A stretch of 58,362 nt of DNA from Discostella pseudostelligera. Lineage: Eukaryota > Bacillariophyta > Thalassiosirophyceae > Thalassiosirales > Thalassiosiraceae. The notes below the pieces were generated by a model, which was given only the letters and a program-made list of their open reading frames with translations, did not search any database and had not been told where the DNA came from. How positions within the stretch are numbered: the stretch's first letter is position 1; each line of letters begins with the position of its first letter. The position numbers were made by a program, and so were the translations under genes. This document shows, in pieces, positions 43,895-53,755 of this stretch. The stretch spans positions 1 through 58,362 of the forward strand of contig JALLBK010000145.1 of assembly GCA_036940085.1 (NCBI GenBank). The letters are read 5' to 3'.

Positions 43895-45619
43895 TCAATT
43901 ATTGAAGAACGGTGGAAACTCTTTGCCTGACACGTGACAATTATCCCCAATATCTTGACGATTTATACGAAATGGAGACCTCGTTGCCCCATGAGAATAA
44001 TTCCGATTGTTTCCATTTTGAGGTCGAGGTTGCCCTCCATGCTTTGGTCCATATCTAGCTGAGTAACTGTTACCCGAGAATATTGAACTGTAGTCGTCAT
44101 ACCCGTACCCCCTGGAGAAGGATTGTCGAATATGACTATTTCGAGGCTCGTACATTGGACCACCCAACATGGTTGCGAAGTAATCATCTCCTAGCCGTTC
44201 CTGCTTGTCTTTCAGAAGCTGATAGGCGCTGTTTATTCTTGCGAAGTTTATTGATGCCCTCTCACGTTCTTCTGGTGTGGCATCTACAGCAATGGCATCA
44301 GGGTGGTATTTCTTTGCCATTCTAAGGAATGCACGTCGAATGTCATTCACACTTTGTGGAGGATTGTGGTAATCCAGCCCAAGCAACTCCAGTGGGTCGT
44401 TAGTGTCAGGTAGTTGGTGTATAGCCCTGCTTTTGATAATAGACACCGACTGCTGAGTCTGGAGTCTTTCATTTTCAGCTTCTACCTGAAATCCTTCATT
44501 ACCTTGCCTCCTCTGTCTAACACGCGCTACCTCTGCTCGTAACTGGGTAATATATTCTTGCTCTAACTGCTCAAGCTCAAGCTCAAGTCGTTCATTCTCC
44601 TTTTCCTGTCTCAAGTACACCACCTCTTCTGCATCATTCTTTGCTGCAAATTGATCTAGCTCATTTTGCAATGTTGTCTGTCCAACATTATAGTCTTGTT
44701 CTGACGGTTCGTGTTGATATGCTGAAGTAACGTCAGGTATTTGATCATAAAATTGATCACTTATTTCGACATGTTCAGTTGTATCGTCATGAGAGTCATG
44801 TTCATATGCTGCATTTTCGTCTTCTGATCCCAATTCAGTTTCCTGTGGTGCAAATACTTCAAAAGCCGATTGTTGCACTTCAGGTTGTTGCCGTTGATAC
44901 CCTCCATTGACTTGGAAATAGCCGTCTTGGTTGTCGTAATTCCACTCCGGCTCGGAATGTGGAAACTTTGTATCAATGACACTGCGTAATGATTTGGATG
45001 ATTTCTGTATTTGGTGACCAAGTGCTGTAATTTGCTCGTTGACAACGTCAAACAACTCTGTAAATCTTTGTGGTCGATTACTCGGTTCGTTTATTTGTTG
45101 ATGGACCGTAGGTTCATTCATTCCATTATGGAAGTCCAATTGTTGCGAATATTGATATTGCTCCTCTGCATGCCCTTGAGGATGGAAATATTCATCAAGA
45201 ACATCCCGGTCTAGGAGACCATATGAATCATTCAGTGCCTGAGGTGTGACGAATCTCCCGTCCGAAGCAAAAGCGGTGGCATCAAACGCGTTGGATATAT
45301 CCATCGGTTGGTATTGTAACCATCCATTTTCCTCCTGCCCACTAAAGTAGCCTACCCACGCCGAATTCTCCTCTCCCTCTAGTTCCAGTGAATCAGTCAA
45401 TGGCAATGCAGCATTGGAATGAAAATTATTTTCCCGAAGCAGCTTTCCCATCTCTTTCAAATACAGGCTGGTAGGATCCAATGATAGTGCATGTGCGTAG
45501 GACATACACATGAATGAAAGGATAGACGGACAGATCATCGGTATCACCGAACGAAGCCTTGGGCGCAGCCCACTCCTACTTCGACGGGTGACCATTTTTG
45601 TCGGGTCAATTATTTGCAA
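43895..45619 (-). CDS. J-domain (DnaJ/Hsp40) protein with coiled coil, 574 residues
   Basis: J domains stimulate Hsp70 ATPase. Single exon; Met9 (45595) is an alternative start. A signal-like hydrophobic stretch (MICPSILSFMCMSYAHALS) follows a basic N-terminus and suggests secretory-pathway or plastid entry. The middle is acidic and Gln/Asn-rich, then a coiled coil (RLELELEQLEQEYITQLRAE). The J domain starts at DPLELLGLDYHNP and has the essential HPD at about 439-441 (KKYHPDAIAV), then FARINSAYQLLKD. The C-terminus is Gly/Ser/Tyr/Arg-rich and unordered. The J domain near the C-terminus is unusual for DnaJ proteins, in which it is normally N-terminal. It resembles the J protein at 50-52 kb in the LGLD..NP start. 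Confidence 0.85.
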   Translation of the reverse strand: MQIIDPTKMVTRRSRSGLRPRLRSVIPMICPSILSFMCMSYAHALSLDPTSLYLKEMGKLLRENNFHSNAALPLTDSLELEGEENSAWVGYFSGQEENGWLQYQPMDISNAFDATAFASDGRFVTPQALNDSYGLLDRDVLDEYFHPQGHAEEQYQYSQQLDFHNGMNEPTVHQQINEPSNRPQRFTELFDVVNEQITALGHQIQKSSKSLRSVIDTKFPHSEPEWNYDNQDGYFQVNGGYQRQQPEVQQSAFEVFAPQETELGSEDENAAYEHDSHDDTTEHVEISDQFYDQIPDVTSAYQHEPSEQDYNVGQTTLQNELDQFAAKNDAEEVVYLRQEKENERLELELEQLEQEYITQLRAEVARVRQRRQGNEGFQVEAENERLQTQQSVSIIKSRAIHQLPDTNDPLELLGLDYHNPPQSVNDIRRAFLRMAKKYHPDAIAVDATPEERERASINFARINSAYQLLKDKQERLGDDYFATMLGGPMYEPRNSHIRQSFSRGYGYDDYSSIFSGNSYSARYGPKHGGQPRPQNGNNRNYSHGATRSPFRINRQDIGDNCHVSGKEFPPFFNN

Positions 45620-45997
45620 ATGATTAAAGGAGGTAATTAACCAAATATGAAGTTAAACCTCAGGATTCGTTGCGATCAGACGTTTGGTGCTTTATCATTG
45701 ATTGATATCGTAATCCATCAAATGCAAGTACTTCTTGATCATTCTTGATGTTGATGATTGATGTATTATGCAGTATGCTGCGATGGCGATGGTGATAATG
45801 AAGGATATGGATATGGTGATGGTGATGGGTTTGTTGTTGAGGAGACGGACATCATGGTTGGCTTGGTAGTGTGCAACGGTGCGGTAGAGGTAGAGGCAGA
45901 TACTCCTATGCTTGGTGGCAGTGGCAGTAGATAGGGAGTGGTGCTTGTGGTGGACCGATGACGCGGATTGCTGACGTCAGCGCTCACGTACTCGCCT

Positions 45998-46049
45998 CCC
46001 GCCAAATTCATGCCACGTGTAAGTTCGAAAGCAAAAATATTGGCCACGT
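45998..46049. promoter_or_regulatory. E2F-like site followed by two CACGTG boxes
   Basis: CCCGCCAAA at 45998-46006 is followed 7 bases later by CACGTG (46014-46019) and again by CACGTG at 46044-46049. The cluster lies about 380 bases upstream of the J-domain gene start (45619) and 65 bases from the tRNA gene's 3' end. The arrangement closely matches 52026-52049 upstream of the second J-domain gene. Confidence 0.45.
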
Positions 46050-46113
46050 GGAAGCTTGACTTCCTCGATCTCCGTCGAGTTGAGCAAAAGGTAACAATAA
46101 AAAGAGAAAGTGT

Positions 46114-46194
46114 GCATCCGGTGGGATTTGAACCCACGAGTACGAATACATTCGAACTTGAGTCGAACCCCTTAGACCGCTCGGGCACAGATGC
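46114..46194 (-). tRNA. tRNA-Leu (anticodon CAA)
   Basis: On the minus strand an 81-nt cloverleaf forms. The acceptor arms GCATCTG and CGGATGC pair with one G-T wobble. The D arm carries the A-box sequence TGCCCGAGCGG. The anticodon stem TTCGA/TCGAA closes the loop CTCAAGT, giving anticodon CAA, which reads Leu TTG codons. The variable arm is long (GTA-TTCG-TAC stem), as expected for a class II tRNA. The T arm contains GGGTTCAAATCCC, the B box. No intron is seen. A run of five T residues downstream (plus-strand 46099-46103) fits a polymerase III terminator. Confidence 0.95.
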
Positions 46195-46534
46195 TAATCC
46201 TCGGTGTTGATCAAGTGTCGGTGTAATCATTATAAAGTACATTATTTTACAAACATCATTTCATCATCATCTACTGCTCGACTGCTCGACAACGAGGCAT
46301 GGCTGGAGCGACGAGGCAAGCGGAGGAATATTCCTGACGGAAGGAAGGGGGAAGAATCTGCATCAAGTATTGATAGAGTAATTCGACGCTCTGGTGACTG
46401 GAGAAGCGTTGTCGTGGTTGACAACGGTCCTTATGGTGTACATAGGTACTCAATCATCATAAACGAGAAGAAGATATTGTTTCACTCCTGACATATCGGA
46501 TTGTGTAGTTTTAGTATCATTATTTATAATGCAT

Positions 46535-47227
46535 TTACTCTTCAGGAATTTCAACTTCACCGTCGTCAATTCCAGCCTGGATATCCCTGGGGCTCTCGCC
46601 ATTCACAGTGCATCCGATAGAGTTGCAGGTACCAAGAATCTCCTTCACAGTGCCTGCCAACTTTTTAGCCATGGAACGCTCTCTCATCTGCCTGGCAATG
46701 TCAATGACCTGATCCAAGGTGATGTTTCCGTTGTGCACAATGTTCTTAACCTTCTTCCTATCACGCTCGGGCTCGTTCAATGCCTTCATGACGAGGGATG
46801 AGGAGGATGGGATCATGGTAACGGTGGCTTGACGGTTCACAACCGTGAGCTTTACGGTGACGTTCAATCCCTTCCAGTCCATGGTGGCCTTTTGGATATC
46901 TTCACCAACCTTCTTTGGGGAGAGGCCAAGCGGACCAATTTTGGGAGCGAGAGAAGAGGCAGAGCCGATTTCTCCGCCGACTGTGCGCATGATGACTTAA
47001 GAGAAGAAAGCATGACGACGACAAAGACGAACGCAAAGTTAATGCAGCGTCAAATATTGATAATGATAACGATAGTATAATGCATACGGCACGATGCCAT
47101 CGAAGCAATGTAACCTCATGCTCGCCATTGAACATTCTACATGCGTATCACATCATGCAACATGCATCACCATCATTGGTAAAATCTTACCGATCTTAAC
47201 GTCGTCTCCGCCTGGTGGGCCGCCCAT
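46535..47227 (-). CDS. RPL12: 60S ribosomal protein L12 (uL11)
   Basis: Base of the ribosomal P-stalk, which recruits elongation factors to the GTPase centre. Exon 1 is 47227-47191 (encodes [12 protein letters not shown]) and exon 2 is 46995-46535. A split codon (G/TC) joins them, giving 165 residues, the usual eukaryotic length. The N-terminal [29 protein letters not shown], the RNA-binding [11 protein letters not shown], and the C-terminal [19 protein letters not shown] are canonical. The 195-base intron sits just after the start region, which is common for highly expressed ribosomal protein genes. It shares a divergent promoter of about 400 bases with the unknown gene at 47623. Confidence 0.97.
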
Positions 47228-47622
47228 GGTGTTTATAGACGATGTACTGAAGATTGACTACGCCGACGGCAAAGTAGGAGGAGTGCTTACTGTTGATAGA
47301 GTAAGCAGATAATCCGATTCGGTTTGTTCCGGATCGATGATGAATTATTGTGTGAGCGATTGGCGCTGTGCGGGTGGGAAGGCCGGCGGGCTGCTTGTTG
47401 TGAAGATGACGATGGACGTCTTGCCATCTCCCCCTTTGTTTCTGGCTACATACGAATGCAAGATCTTGAGTAAGCGGTAAGTGAAACTACGCATGACGGA
47501 CAGAGTGACGGATCTTCCTCCCGTCCGTCACCCGTCACGCACAACATTGCCTTGCCATCACAACACCGACAACAAGAACAAGCATACCATGACATCCGAT
47601 TGAGCTGTGAGGATGTTGAATA

Positions 47623-50076
47623 ATGGGCATTCGCCAAGGCAGCATATGCCATCAGCGTCGTCGACCTTCTTTCTCTCTACTGAATATAATATGCTCCATT
47701 TTCTTGGTGGAATGGAGAAGTTCGATCGTCGTCGCATCCCTCTGTCTTCCGACGGTGGCAAATCGTCGTCATGGTCGACATCGTCAACACATCGGTAGCA
47801 AAATCTTTTACCGGCACGGTAGCAGCGATAGATGTCTTCGTGCCATCGAACGCGACAATATAAATCGTTATTGTGTATTTCCATCTTCTTCTGCGACCAA
47901 GTTAGAGGCAACGAAATATGGAAATGCAAATTCTTCAAGCAATCACCCGCCAGATAATGAGAACGATAATAGAGTTGGTGTTGCATCTTCGACAGACCAA
48001 GATGCAAGTACATCACCCACTGCAGAAGAAATGGTGCCAAAAACCAAGTCAAGTAGCAAATGGGAAGCTAATGACTTTGATAATGATCGTCGACTTCTCA
48101 AAATTGCATTAGCACGTGAATCTGCGATATCAGACCTGCAACAGCAACAACGCCAATACACTTTGGATTATGGGTTCGCTCGGAATAGACGACCGCTAGT
48201 GAGAGATTTATTGCATACATTCGTGAAGATTTGTGCATGGCTGATATTCTTGGTCAGTGTTCATGGCGATAGTGCGTTAGATGGATATTGTCTTCGAGAT
48301 GTCTGGAATCAACCAAAGTCGACTCTGCGCAAATTTCACATTCTTGCTATGAAGACTATTTTTGCAGTGACTACCTTTCACCACTGGGTTGTGGGTATGG
48401 TACTTCCATTATTATTGCTATTGTTGGTCAAATATGGAACTTTGGGACCCGATGAACGTACATTGGATGAATACTCCAATTCGCGACCTGGTCAGCTCCC
48501 TACTAATGCAAAGACATTTTTCTATTCATCAAACGAATTTTCCAAGCAAAGAGCAAAAGCTAAGGACACTGGGAATTTTGTGCTGTGTTTACTTGAGAAT
48601 TGGTCTTCGGCTGTCGTACTGTCGTTAGTGATGAGATTATACTCATTGATTGCATCCCAAAGAATGGATAGGACCGTTGCGGGTTCTGTTGGTAAAAGTT
48701 TTATCTTTTCCCGTCTTATCACTCGCATAGGTGCAGCTGCGGCACAACATCAATACCCCTCTTTACTATTTGAACTTAGGCGTGGTGATAGACCTCGGCC
48801 TATCTGCCGATCATTGGCGTACATGCAGAGGGCGGTCAAGGTGCTGTCCGAATGGCTTCCGCTGGGTGTTGCATCAGATTTGGCATTGTTGCTTGGCAAT
48901 CGGGGTGTGAATTCTGGTACAGTCGTATTTGGAAGAAAAGTTGCATCACTCACCTCAATAATTCCACCGTTGTGTCATTTGGTTGCACTTGGAAGGATTG
49001 TTCGAATCTCCAAATGCTCTGCCGTATCACTTTCTGAAGCTACATACTTTCCGCCTTCTGTTGCCAACATAGAAGAAGATGGGTTTTCATTCGACAATCA
49101 CCGAGCGCAAATCAAATGGAGGTATCAACTTCGATGGCGAACACCTCAACGACTTCTCGAGACGATAAGAACATGGAGAAACTATTTCTTCACGGGGCAT
49201 GTCCCTCTTCTTCTTGAAATGGACGAATGGAAAAAGCAGCCAATCCAATTCGACGACTTTTCTACGGAAGGCACTCAATACAAGTTCCGCGGAGACACTG
49301 CAACAACGCGCATTAATGAAAATAACGTCGAATGTATGCCAAACATAGATGCCATTGCAGAGTCACTCTCACTTATCTTCCGCGACCGTGATGCCGGAAT
49401 TCGAAATGCAACAGAAGCTCGTTTTTCCAAACACCAAGAATCATATGACACAAAAACACTTGACGATGTATTGGGTGTGGCAGTTCAACAAACATTTGGC
49501 ATTGGATTATCATTCGATTTTGATCACTTTGACGTCCCCGTAGATGACGCAAGCATATCCATCCACCAACTACGTGCACGTATGGCAAAGAGCGCTATTA
49601 GACGGAAGCGGGAACTTGACAACGCAATGAGAAATGAGCTGGATGTTTTACATAGATTGAAGGACAATGTCATTACACCACAGAATAATGAGGTTGCTGA
49701 AAGTGAAATGGCATCTGTAGAGCAGAGTATTCGAGAGCGTCATGCCGATGAGTTAGCCAGAATGACACATGCACTGTGCACTTTGATTCCCATCAGTGCT
49801 GACGCACCCAAGGGCACCGAGCGTTATGACAGCCCGATTTTGATTGCTCACTATGTCGACTTAAAAGTAGCCCCACCGCGGGGTGAGTACACGGTCACAA
49901 AGCAAGTTGAACCTGATCCAATATCTGTGATAGAAGATTACGTTAGGAAGGACTTTGGTGATGAGGCTGCCGACGCCTACCGACGGGACGAAATCGCAGC
50001 TAGACAAAAGGAGAAAGACATGTTATCAGAATTCCGTCAGCGGTATGGCGAGATAGAGGACGATGATACTTCGTAG
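47623..50076 (+). CDS. Large unknown membrane protein, 817 residues
   Basis: Single open frame. The N-terminus has a possible signal region (SLLNIICSIFLV) and a Ser/Asn/Asp-rich disordered stretch to about residue 175. Hydrophobic segments follow: HTFVKICAWLIFLVSVHG (about 200-215), FAVTTFHHWVVGMVLPLLLLLLV (about 245-267) and WSSAVVLSLVMRLYSLIA (about 325-342); weaker ones lie near 425-440. The C-terminal third is hydrophilic, with Arg/Glu-rich helices (RARMAKSAIRRKRELDNAMR) and an acidic end. No known domain or active-site motif was recognised. It starts about 400 bases from RPL12 in the opposite direction. The open length and smooth codon use support a real gene. Confidence 0.62.
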   Translation: MGIRQGSICHQRRRPSFSLLNIICSIFLVEWRSSIVVASLCLPTVANRRHGRHRQHIGSKIFYRHGSSDRCLRAIERDNINRYCVFPSSSATKLEATKYGNANSSSNHPPDNENDNRVGVASSTDQDASTSPTAEEMVPKTKSSSKWEANDFDNDRRLLKIALARESAISDLQQQQRQYTLDYGFARNRRPLVRDLLHTFVKICAWLIFLVSVHGDSALDGYCLRDVWNQPKSTLRKFHILAMKTIFAVTTFHHWVVGMVLPLLLLLLVKYGTLGPDERTLDEYSNSRPGQLPTNAKTFFYSSNEFSKQRAKAKDTGNFVLCLLENWSSAVVLSLVMRLYSLIASQRMDRTVAGSVGKSFIFSRLITRIGAAAAQHQYPSLLFELRRGDRPRPICRSLAYMQRAVKVLSEWLPLGVASDLALLLGNRGVNSGTVVFGRKVASLTSIIPPLCHLVALGRIVRISKCSAVSLSEATYFPPSVANIEEDGFSFDNHRAQIKWRYQLRWRTPQRLLETIRTWRNYFFTGHVPLLLEMDEWKKQPIQFDDFSTEGTQYKFRGDTATTRINENNVECMPNIDAIAESLSLIFRDRDAGIRNATEARFSKHQESYDTKTLDDVLGVAVQQTFGIGLSFDFDHFDVPVDDASISIHQLRARMAKSAIRRKRELDNAMRNELDVLHRLKDNVITPQNNEVAESEMASVEQSIRERHADELARMTHALCTLIPISADAPKGTERYDSPILIAHYVDLKVAPPRGEYTVTKQVEPDPISVIEDYVRKDFGDEAADAYRRDEIAARQKEKDMLSEFRQRYGEIEDDDTS

Positions 50077-50163
50077 GTTCACTTTTGTTGATACCAGTAG
50101 TATTTTAGACGTACATGTTTTTTCATCTCAACGATGTTAATTAGATTTACTTCTTTGGATATT

Positions 50164-51888
50164 CTACAATCCCATTTCTCTCTTTAGCTTCTCAAAGTCA
50201 TCATCTACCTTCAGCTCGCGCAATCGTTTCTTGTCCTGGTTGGCGCGTTCAGCAGATGATTGTGATCGGCGATGGGGCGGAACCCATGACTCATTTTGTC
50301 GAGGAGTAGGTTTGTTACTGCTGCCTGGTGTAGATAAATCAGAGACGTTTTCACTTCCACTTTGTTGTTGCGGCTGATATTGTTGTTGTTCTGTGTTTGT
50401 CGATGCTTCGCCAACAGATTCGTCGTTTCGGTGTCTAGCACCACCGGTGCTCCTTCGCCCATATGATCCAGAGAACCCTTCATCTCTCCAACTTTTTGTA
50501 GAGGACGATGCTGGCGCTGCTGTAGTTTCATCTGAATTTGCACGTTCGTCCTGCCTACGTCTGCTACCTGAGCTCCCTCCTCCGTACGAGCCAGTGAATC
50601 CTTCATTTCTCCAGCTTTTTGCGAAGGACGATGGTGGGGTAGATGAGGTCGATGTTGATGACGATGATGTTGATGATTGTGCAGGTTCACGTGCTTGGTT
50701 GTCGGATCGAGGACGGCGACTTTCTGAATACGCATTGCCTGAACTTGCACTACTTCCATATCCCCTACCTCCCCGTCCCTCCACCATCAATTCTTTGTAC
50801 CTCTCTCGCAGTCGAATCAATCGCGTCTTCCCTTTCTTCAAGTATCCCTTCACAACCTTCTCTCTTGCCTTCAATTCTGCAATACGCTCTTCTATAGCAA
50901 GCTTCTCTGAGAACTTGATTGCTGCATTCAGATCTGCTTGGGAATCCATCAATTCATTTTCTACCGTATTCAACTTGGTCTCCAAAGAAGTAACGAGGAC
51001 GTCTGTTTCATCCATCTCACTCGCTACATCGTCGAATGACCCATACAGCAGTAACTGGGATAATGATTTATCATCATCATAACCAGATTCAAAGCCGTCA
51101 ATATTACGTTCAAGAAAGTCGATGAAATCTCCAACGACACTCCCCCCACCACTTCTACCTGCAACTCCCGCTGCATATCCCGCCGCCCCAGTCAATAGAT
51201 CAGATAGGATTGATCCGAAAGAGTCTCCACCTGCATCATACTTGGCATCTTCTTCATCATATTTAGGCATAAAATCTTCCCAATTGGTTGACTTTTCAGT
51301 GGAAGAAGAAGATGAGTAGCTAGATTGTCTCCTATGTGGGGGTTGGTATGTCGATGATTTCGTCCCGGTGCCTACACTTGCACCCTTTCCACCTCCCGTC
51401 AACAGATCGTACGCCGCATTGATCCGTGCAAAATTCTTACTAGCTTCATCTCTCTCCAAATCAGTTGAATCTGGTCCTAGAATGACGTCGGGATGGTACT
51501 GCATAGCACGTTTTCGATAGGCTCGTTTGATTTCTTTTGCATCGGTGGTTGGATTGCGTGAATCCAAACCCAGGAGAAGGAATGGGTCGTCTGCTTGGGG
51601 GAGAGGTGGTGGCTTTGTTTTGTTGTTTGGTGATGAGGAGGATGCACGTAAGATGATTCTGGGATAGGATCGATACATGGACGGGTTCGTTGATGGAAGT
51701 GTGTTTGGTGAAGTCGTCCATCGACGCGGCGGTAGCGGAATTGAAGTAGTGAATGCAAGGATTGGTTTCATCGTTGACATGGACCAGCACATTTCAGGTG
51801 GTGTTGATGATGCAGCAGCAATATTGCGAGTGATAAAAAAGGGTGTGTTCGAATGGAATTGCGTCCCGTCGGTTCGTTTTGTCGGCAA
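50164..51888 (-). CDS. J-domain (DnaJ/Hsp40) protein with repeated SWR-GF-GSYG motifs, 574 residues
   Basis: Single exon. The N-terminal 90 residues are Ser/Thr/Pro/Arg-rich (alternative start MKPILAFTTSIPLPPRR, Met40), which could be a transit peptide. The J domain begins DDPFLLLGLDSRNP and holds HPD at 132-134 (MQYHPDVIL), then FARINAAYDLL. A Gly-rich hydrophobic patch (LLTGAAGYAAGVAGRSGGGSV) follows near 220-245, then a coiled coil (KLAIEERIAELKAREKVVKGY). Two near repeats, KSWRNEGFTGSYGGG and KSWRDEGFSGSYGRR, lie near 410 and 450. VPPHRRSQ near the C-terminus echoes QPPHRRQS near 175. It resembles the J protein at 43.9-45.6 kb only in the J domain. Confidence 0.82.
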   Translation of the reverse strand: MPTKRTDGTQFHSNTPFFITRNIAAASSTPPEMCWSMSTMKPILAFTTSIPLPPRRWTTSPNTLPSTNPSMYRSYPRIILRASSSSPNNKTKPPPLPQADDPFLLLGLDSRNPTTDAKEIKRAYRKRAMQYHPDVILGPDSTDLERDEASKNFARINAAYDLLTGGGKGASVGTGTKSSTYQPPHRRQSSYSSSSSTEKSTNWEDFMPKYDEEDAKYDAGGDSFGSILSDLLTGAAGYAAGVAGRSGGGSVVGDFIDFLERNIDGFESGYDDDKSLSQLLLYGSFDDVASEMDETDVLVTSLETKLNTVENELMDSQADLNAAIKFSEKLAIEERIAELKAREKVVKGYLKKGKTRLIRLRERYKELMVEGRGGRGYGSSASSGNAYSESRRPRSDNQAREPAQSSTSSSSTSTSSTPPSSFAKSWRNEGFTGSYGGGSSGSRRRQDERANSDETTAAPASSSTKSWRDEGFSGSYGRRSTGGARHRNDESVGEASTNTEQQQYQPQQQSGSENVSDLSTPGSSNKPTPRQNESWVPPHRRSQSSAERANQDKKRLRELKVDDDFEKLKREMGL

Positions 51889-52010
51889 AGGATGCTGTGA
51901 TATTACTATCTGCTTTGCCTTGCCGCTGTGGTACCAACTCGTATGCCTGCCACCTCATCGTTGCATGAGATGATAATGGCATGGAGGTTCGATGGAAGAG
52001 GTATTGATGC

Positions 52011-52049
52011 TCCCGCCAAATACCTCCCGCCAAAGATCACTGCCACGTG
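52011..52049. promoter_or_regulatory. Tandem E2F-like sites followed by CACGTG
   Basis: TCCCGCCAAA at 52011-52020 and CTCCCGCCAAAG near 52024-52035 are followed by CACGTG at 52044-52049. They lie 120-160 bases upstream of the J-domain gene start (51888), with the M50-like gene ending at 52249 on the far side. The order and spacing match the cluster at 45998-46049. Confidence 0.5.
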
Positions 52050-52248
52050 TCCTAGCGAGTCTTTATTCTTTATGTCCATCTCCCGTCAAACCGCAGCTCT
52101 TCCTCCAACGAAGAACGAAAGTCTCTTTCATCTACACATTCCAAGCAAAAGTGTCCAATTGTTGTTTTCTACGGAATCAAGGATGCAATTAGCAATCAAT
52201 AGAATACTGTCTTCCTATATGTACAATATTTATTCAATTGGAGTAACT

Positions 52249-53040
52249 CTATTCCGAAGTCATCCATACCAACGCAAGATACAGTCCCACTGTTTGAAAT
52301 CCCAACGCCACAATAGCAAATTGCAGGCCCACAACTCTTGGTAGGCAACATGGTATCAGTTGATGACAGGCATGAGCATCCGATCCCTCGACTGTTCGTG
52401 TGATGAGATCATCGTAGATGTCGTACAACGAGAAACTCCCAATGAATGTTCCATAGAATAGTGTCAGATATTGCAACAGTGGATGGAAGAGGAAACGATC
52501 CATCAATATAAACCCCACCGTCAATATACAAAATCCCACACTCAATAGTATCATTGTGCGATTTGGCGCACAGAATAACGAAATCATCAGCGCGAATAGG
52601 AACAGACATGCGGAAATTAACGATGTCGTTCGATCACCACTCAATACTACCAAGACCATACCCCAAAATGCGCATCCCAAATATCCCGCGGGGATAACAA
52701 TACAGCGTTTCCCACCATGATACTTCGTCACTCCCCCCTCGTTGTTGTATACCTCAATGGCATCGACCTTCCCACCGGTTATCCAACAGGCGGTGGCATG
52801 GCTGAATTCATGTACGAAGACAGCAATTAACTTCATGGGTTTAAGGAGGAGTGAGTTCCATAAAAAGAAATTGGCAAGGAGATATCCACACATGAGGGAG
52901 AGGAATATTATCTCTTCGTCGCCGCAGCAGCAATCGAGAGACCAGTTCGGGTTGGAACATGACGGTGATGTTGCCTCGTCGCCGAAAAGATCGAGGTTCT
53001 CTTGAAACCCACTCTGGAGATTTCTCTTTCGGACAAACAT
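52249..53040 (-). CDS. M50B-like zinc metalloprotease family membrane protein
   Basis: Single exon of 263 residues with about seven hydrophobic segments. The zinc motif HEFSH (77-81) sits at the end of a membrane segment (MKLIAVFVHEFSHATACWI). It is followed by TGGKVDAIEV and YHGGKRCIVIPAGYLGCAFWG, the pattern of the M50B-like family known from plants and fungi. In site-2-protease-like enzymes HEXXH binds zinc in the membrane. A distant Asp completing the site may lie in SLYDIYDDL near 212-220. The substrate is unknown, and some family members are thought to lack proteolysis. Three E2F-like sites lie upstream at 53421-53490. Confidence 0.82.
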   Translation of the reverse strand: MFVRKRNLQSGFQENLDLFGDEATSPSCSNPNWSLDCCCGDEEIIFLSLMCGYLLANFFLWNSLLLKPMKLIAVFVHEFSHATACWITGGKVDAIEVYNNEGGVTKYHGGKRCIVIPAGYLGCAFWGMVLVVLSGDRTTSLISACLFLFALMISLFCAPNRTMILLSVGFCILTVGFILMDRFLFHPLLQYLTLFYGTFIGSFSLYDIYDDLITRTVEGSDAHACHQLIPCCLPRVVGLQFAIVALGFQTVGLYLALVWMTSE

Positions 53041-53420
53041 ATTGGTTTTGCGTTGTTTTGTTTGCTAGTTTGAGGTGATTACTGACAGTTACTGACGCTG
53101 AAGAGTGTCGATTATCCGTAGCGAACCGTACCGCGATTGTCAATCTGGACGAGGTGGCAAGAAATAATTTGAAATTATCGATTTTGCCGCGTCGATGATA
53201 CCTCACTGCCTCGAGAGAACTCAAACTCCAGAATAAAGCCCAGATCCCAATCGAGCAATTAACCAAAGAGTGTATCGTACAGCTACGACGACTTCGTTTT
53301 GTTCGATGACAATGGCAATGGCAATGGCAATGGTTGGGCTCGTTATCGTCAATGGGAAGAAGGTGTTGAAGGTTGAGTCGAATGAAGGAAAGAAAGACGA
53401 TCGAAGGGTATCTATTCATC

Positions 53421-53490
53421 TTCCCGCCAATTTCGCGAAAGTCTTCTTCGAATATCTTTCTTCCCGCCAATATCTATCTTCCCGCCATTT
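53421..53490. promoter_or_regulatory. Three E2F-like sites in 70 bases
   Basis: TTCCCGCCAA at 53421-53430 and 53461-53470 and TTCCCGCCATTT at 53479-53490 lie about 380-450 bases upstream of the M50-like start (53040). A TTTCGCGAAA palindrome (53431-53440) directly follows the first. The gene regulated could be the M50-like gene or an unseen one further on. The rest of 53041-53755 holds only short frames without signatures; an interrupted ATGGCA repeat lies at 53308-53330. Confidence 0.42.
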
Positions 53491-53755
53491 CGATTGATAC
53501 GATCATCACCCTTCACCCTTCACCTTACAATCTTTGGTCTTCAGCTCCGACGACCATGGTGGATAACGAATGGATAATAGAGTCTCACAAAGTAAGCATT
53601 AAGTAGTCCACCGCTTTGGGGCTGAATCGGCATCACTTGGAAGTCAGCACTAATTACCAATACCAATTTCATTCAGAAATGCAAGGCAAGTAGGAATGAG
53701 TTGGTGGAAACACTTCTGCCTCCTCAATGCAAGGAGCAACGAGAAATCTGCTCTG

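Noticed and set aside
45766..46242. 158-codon minus frame through the tRNA-Leu gene
   Set aside because: It translates the tRNA and a Ser/Pro dinucleotide-like repeat. The tRNA explains the conserved part.
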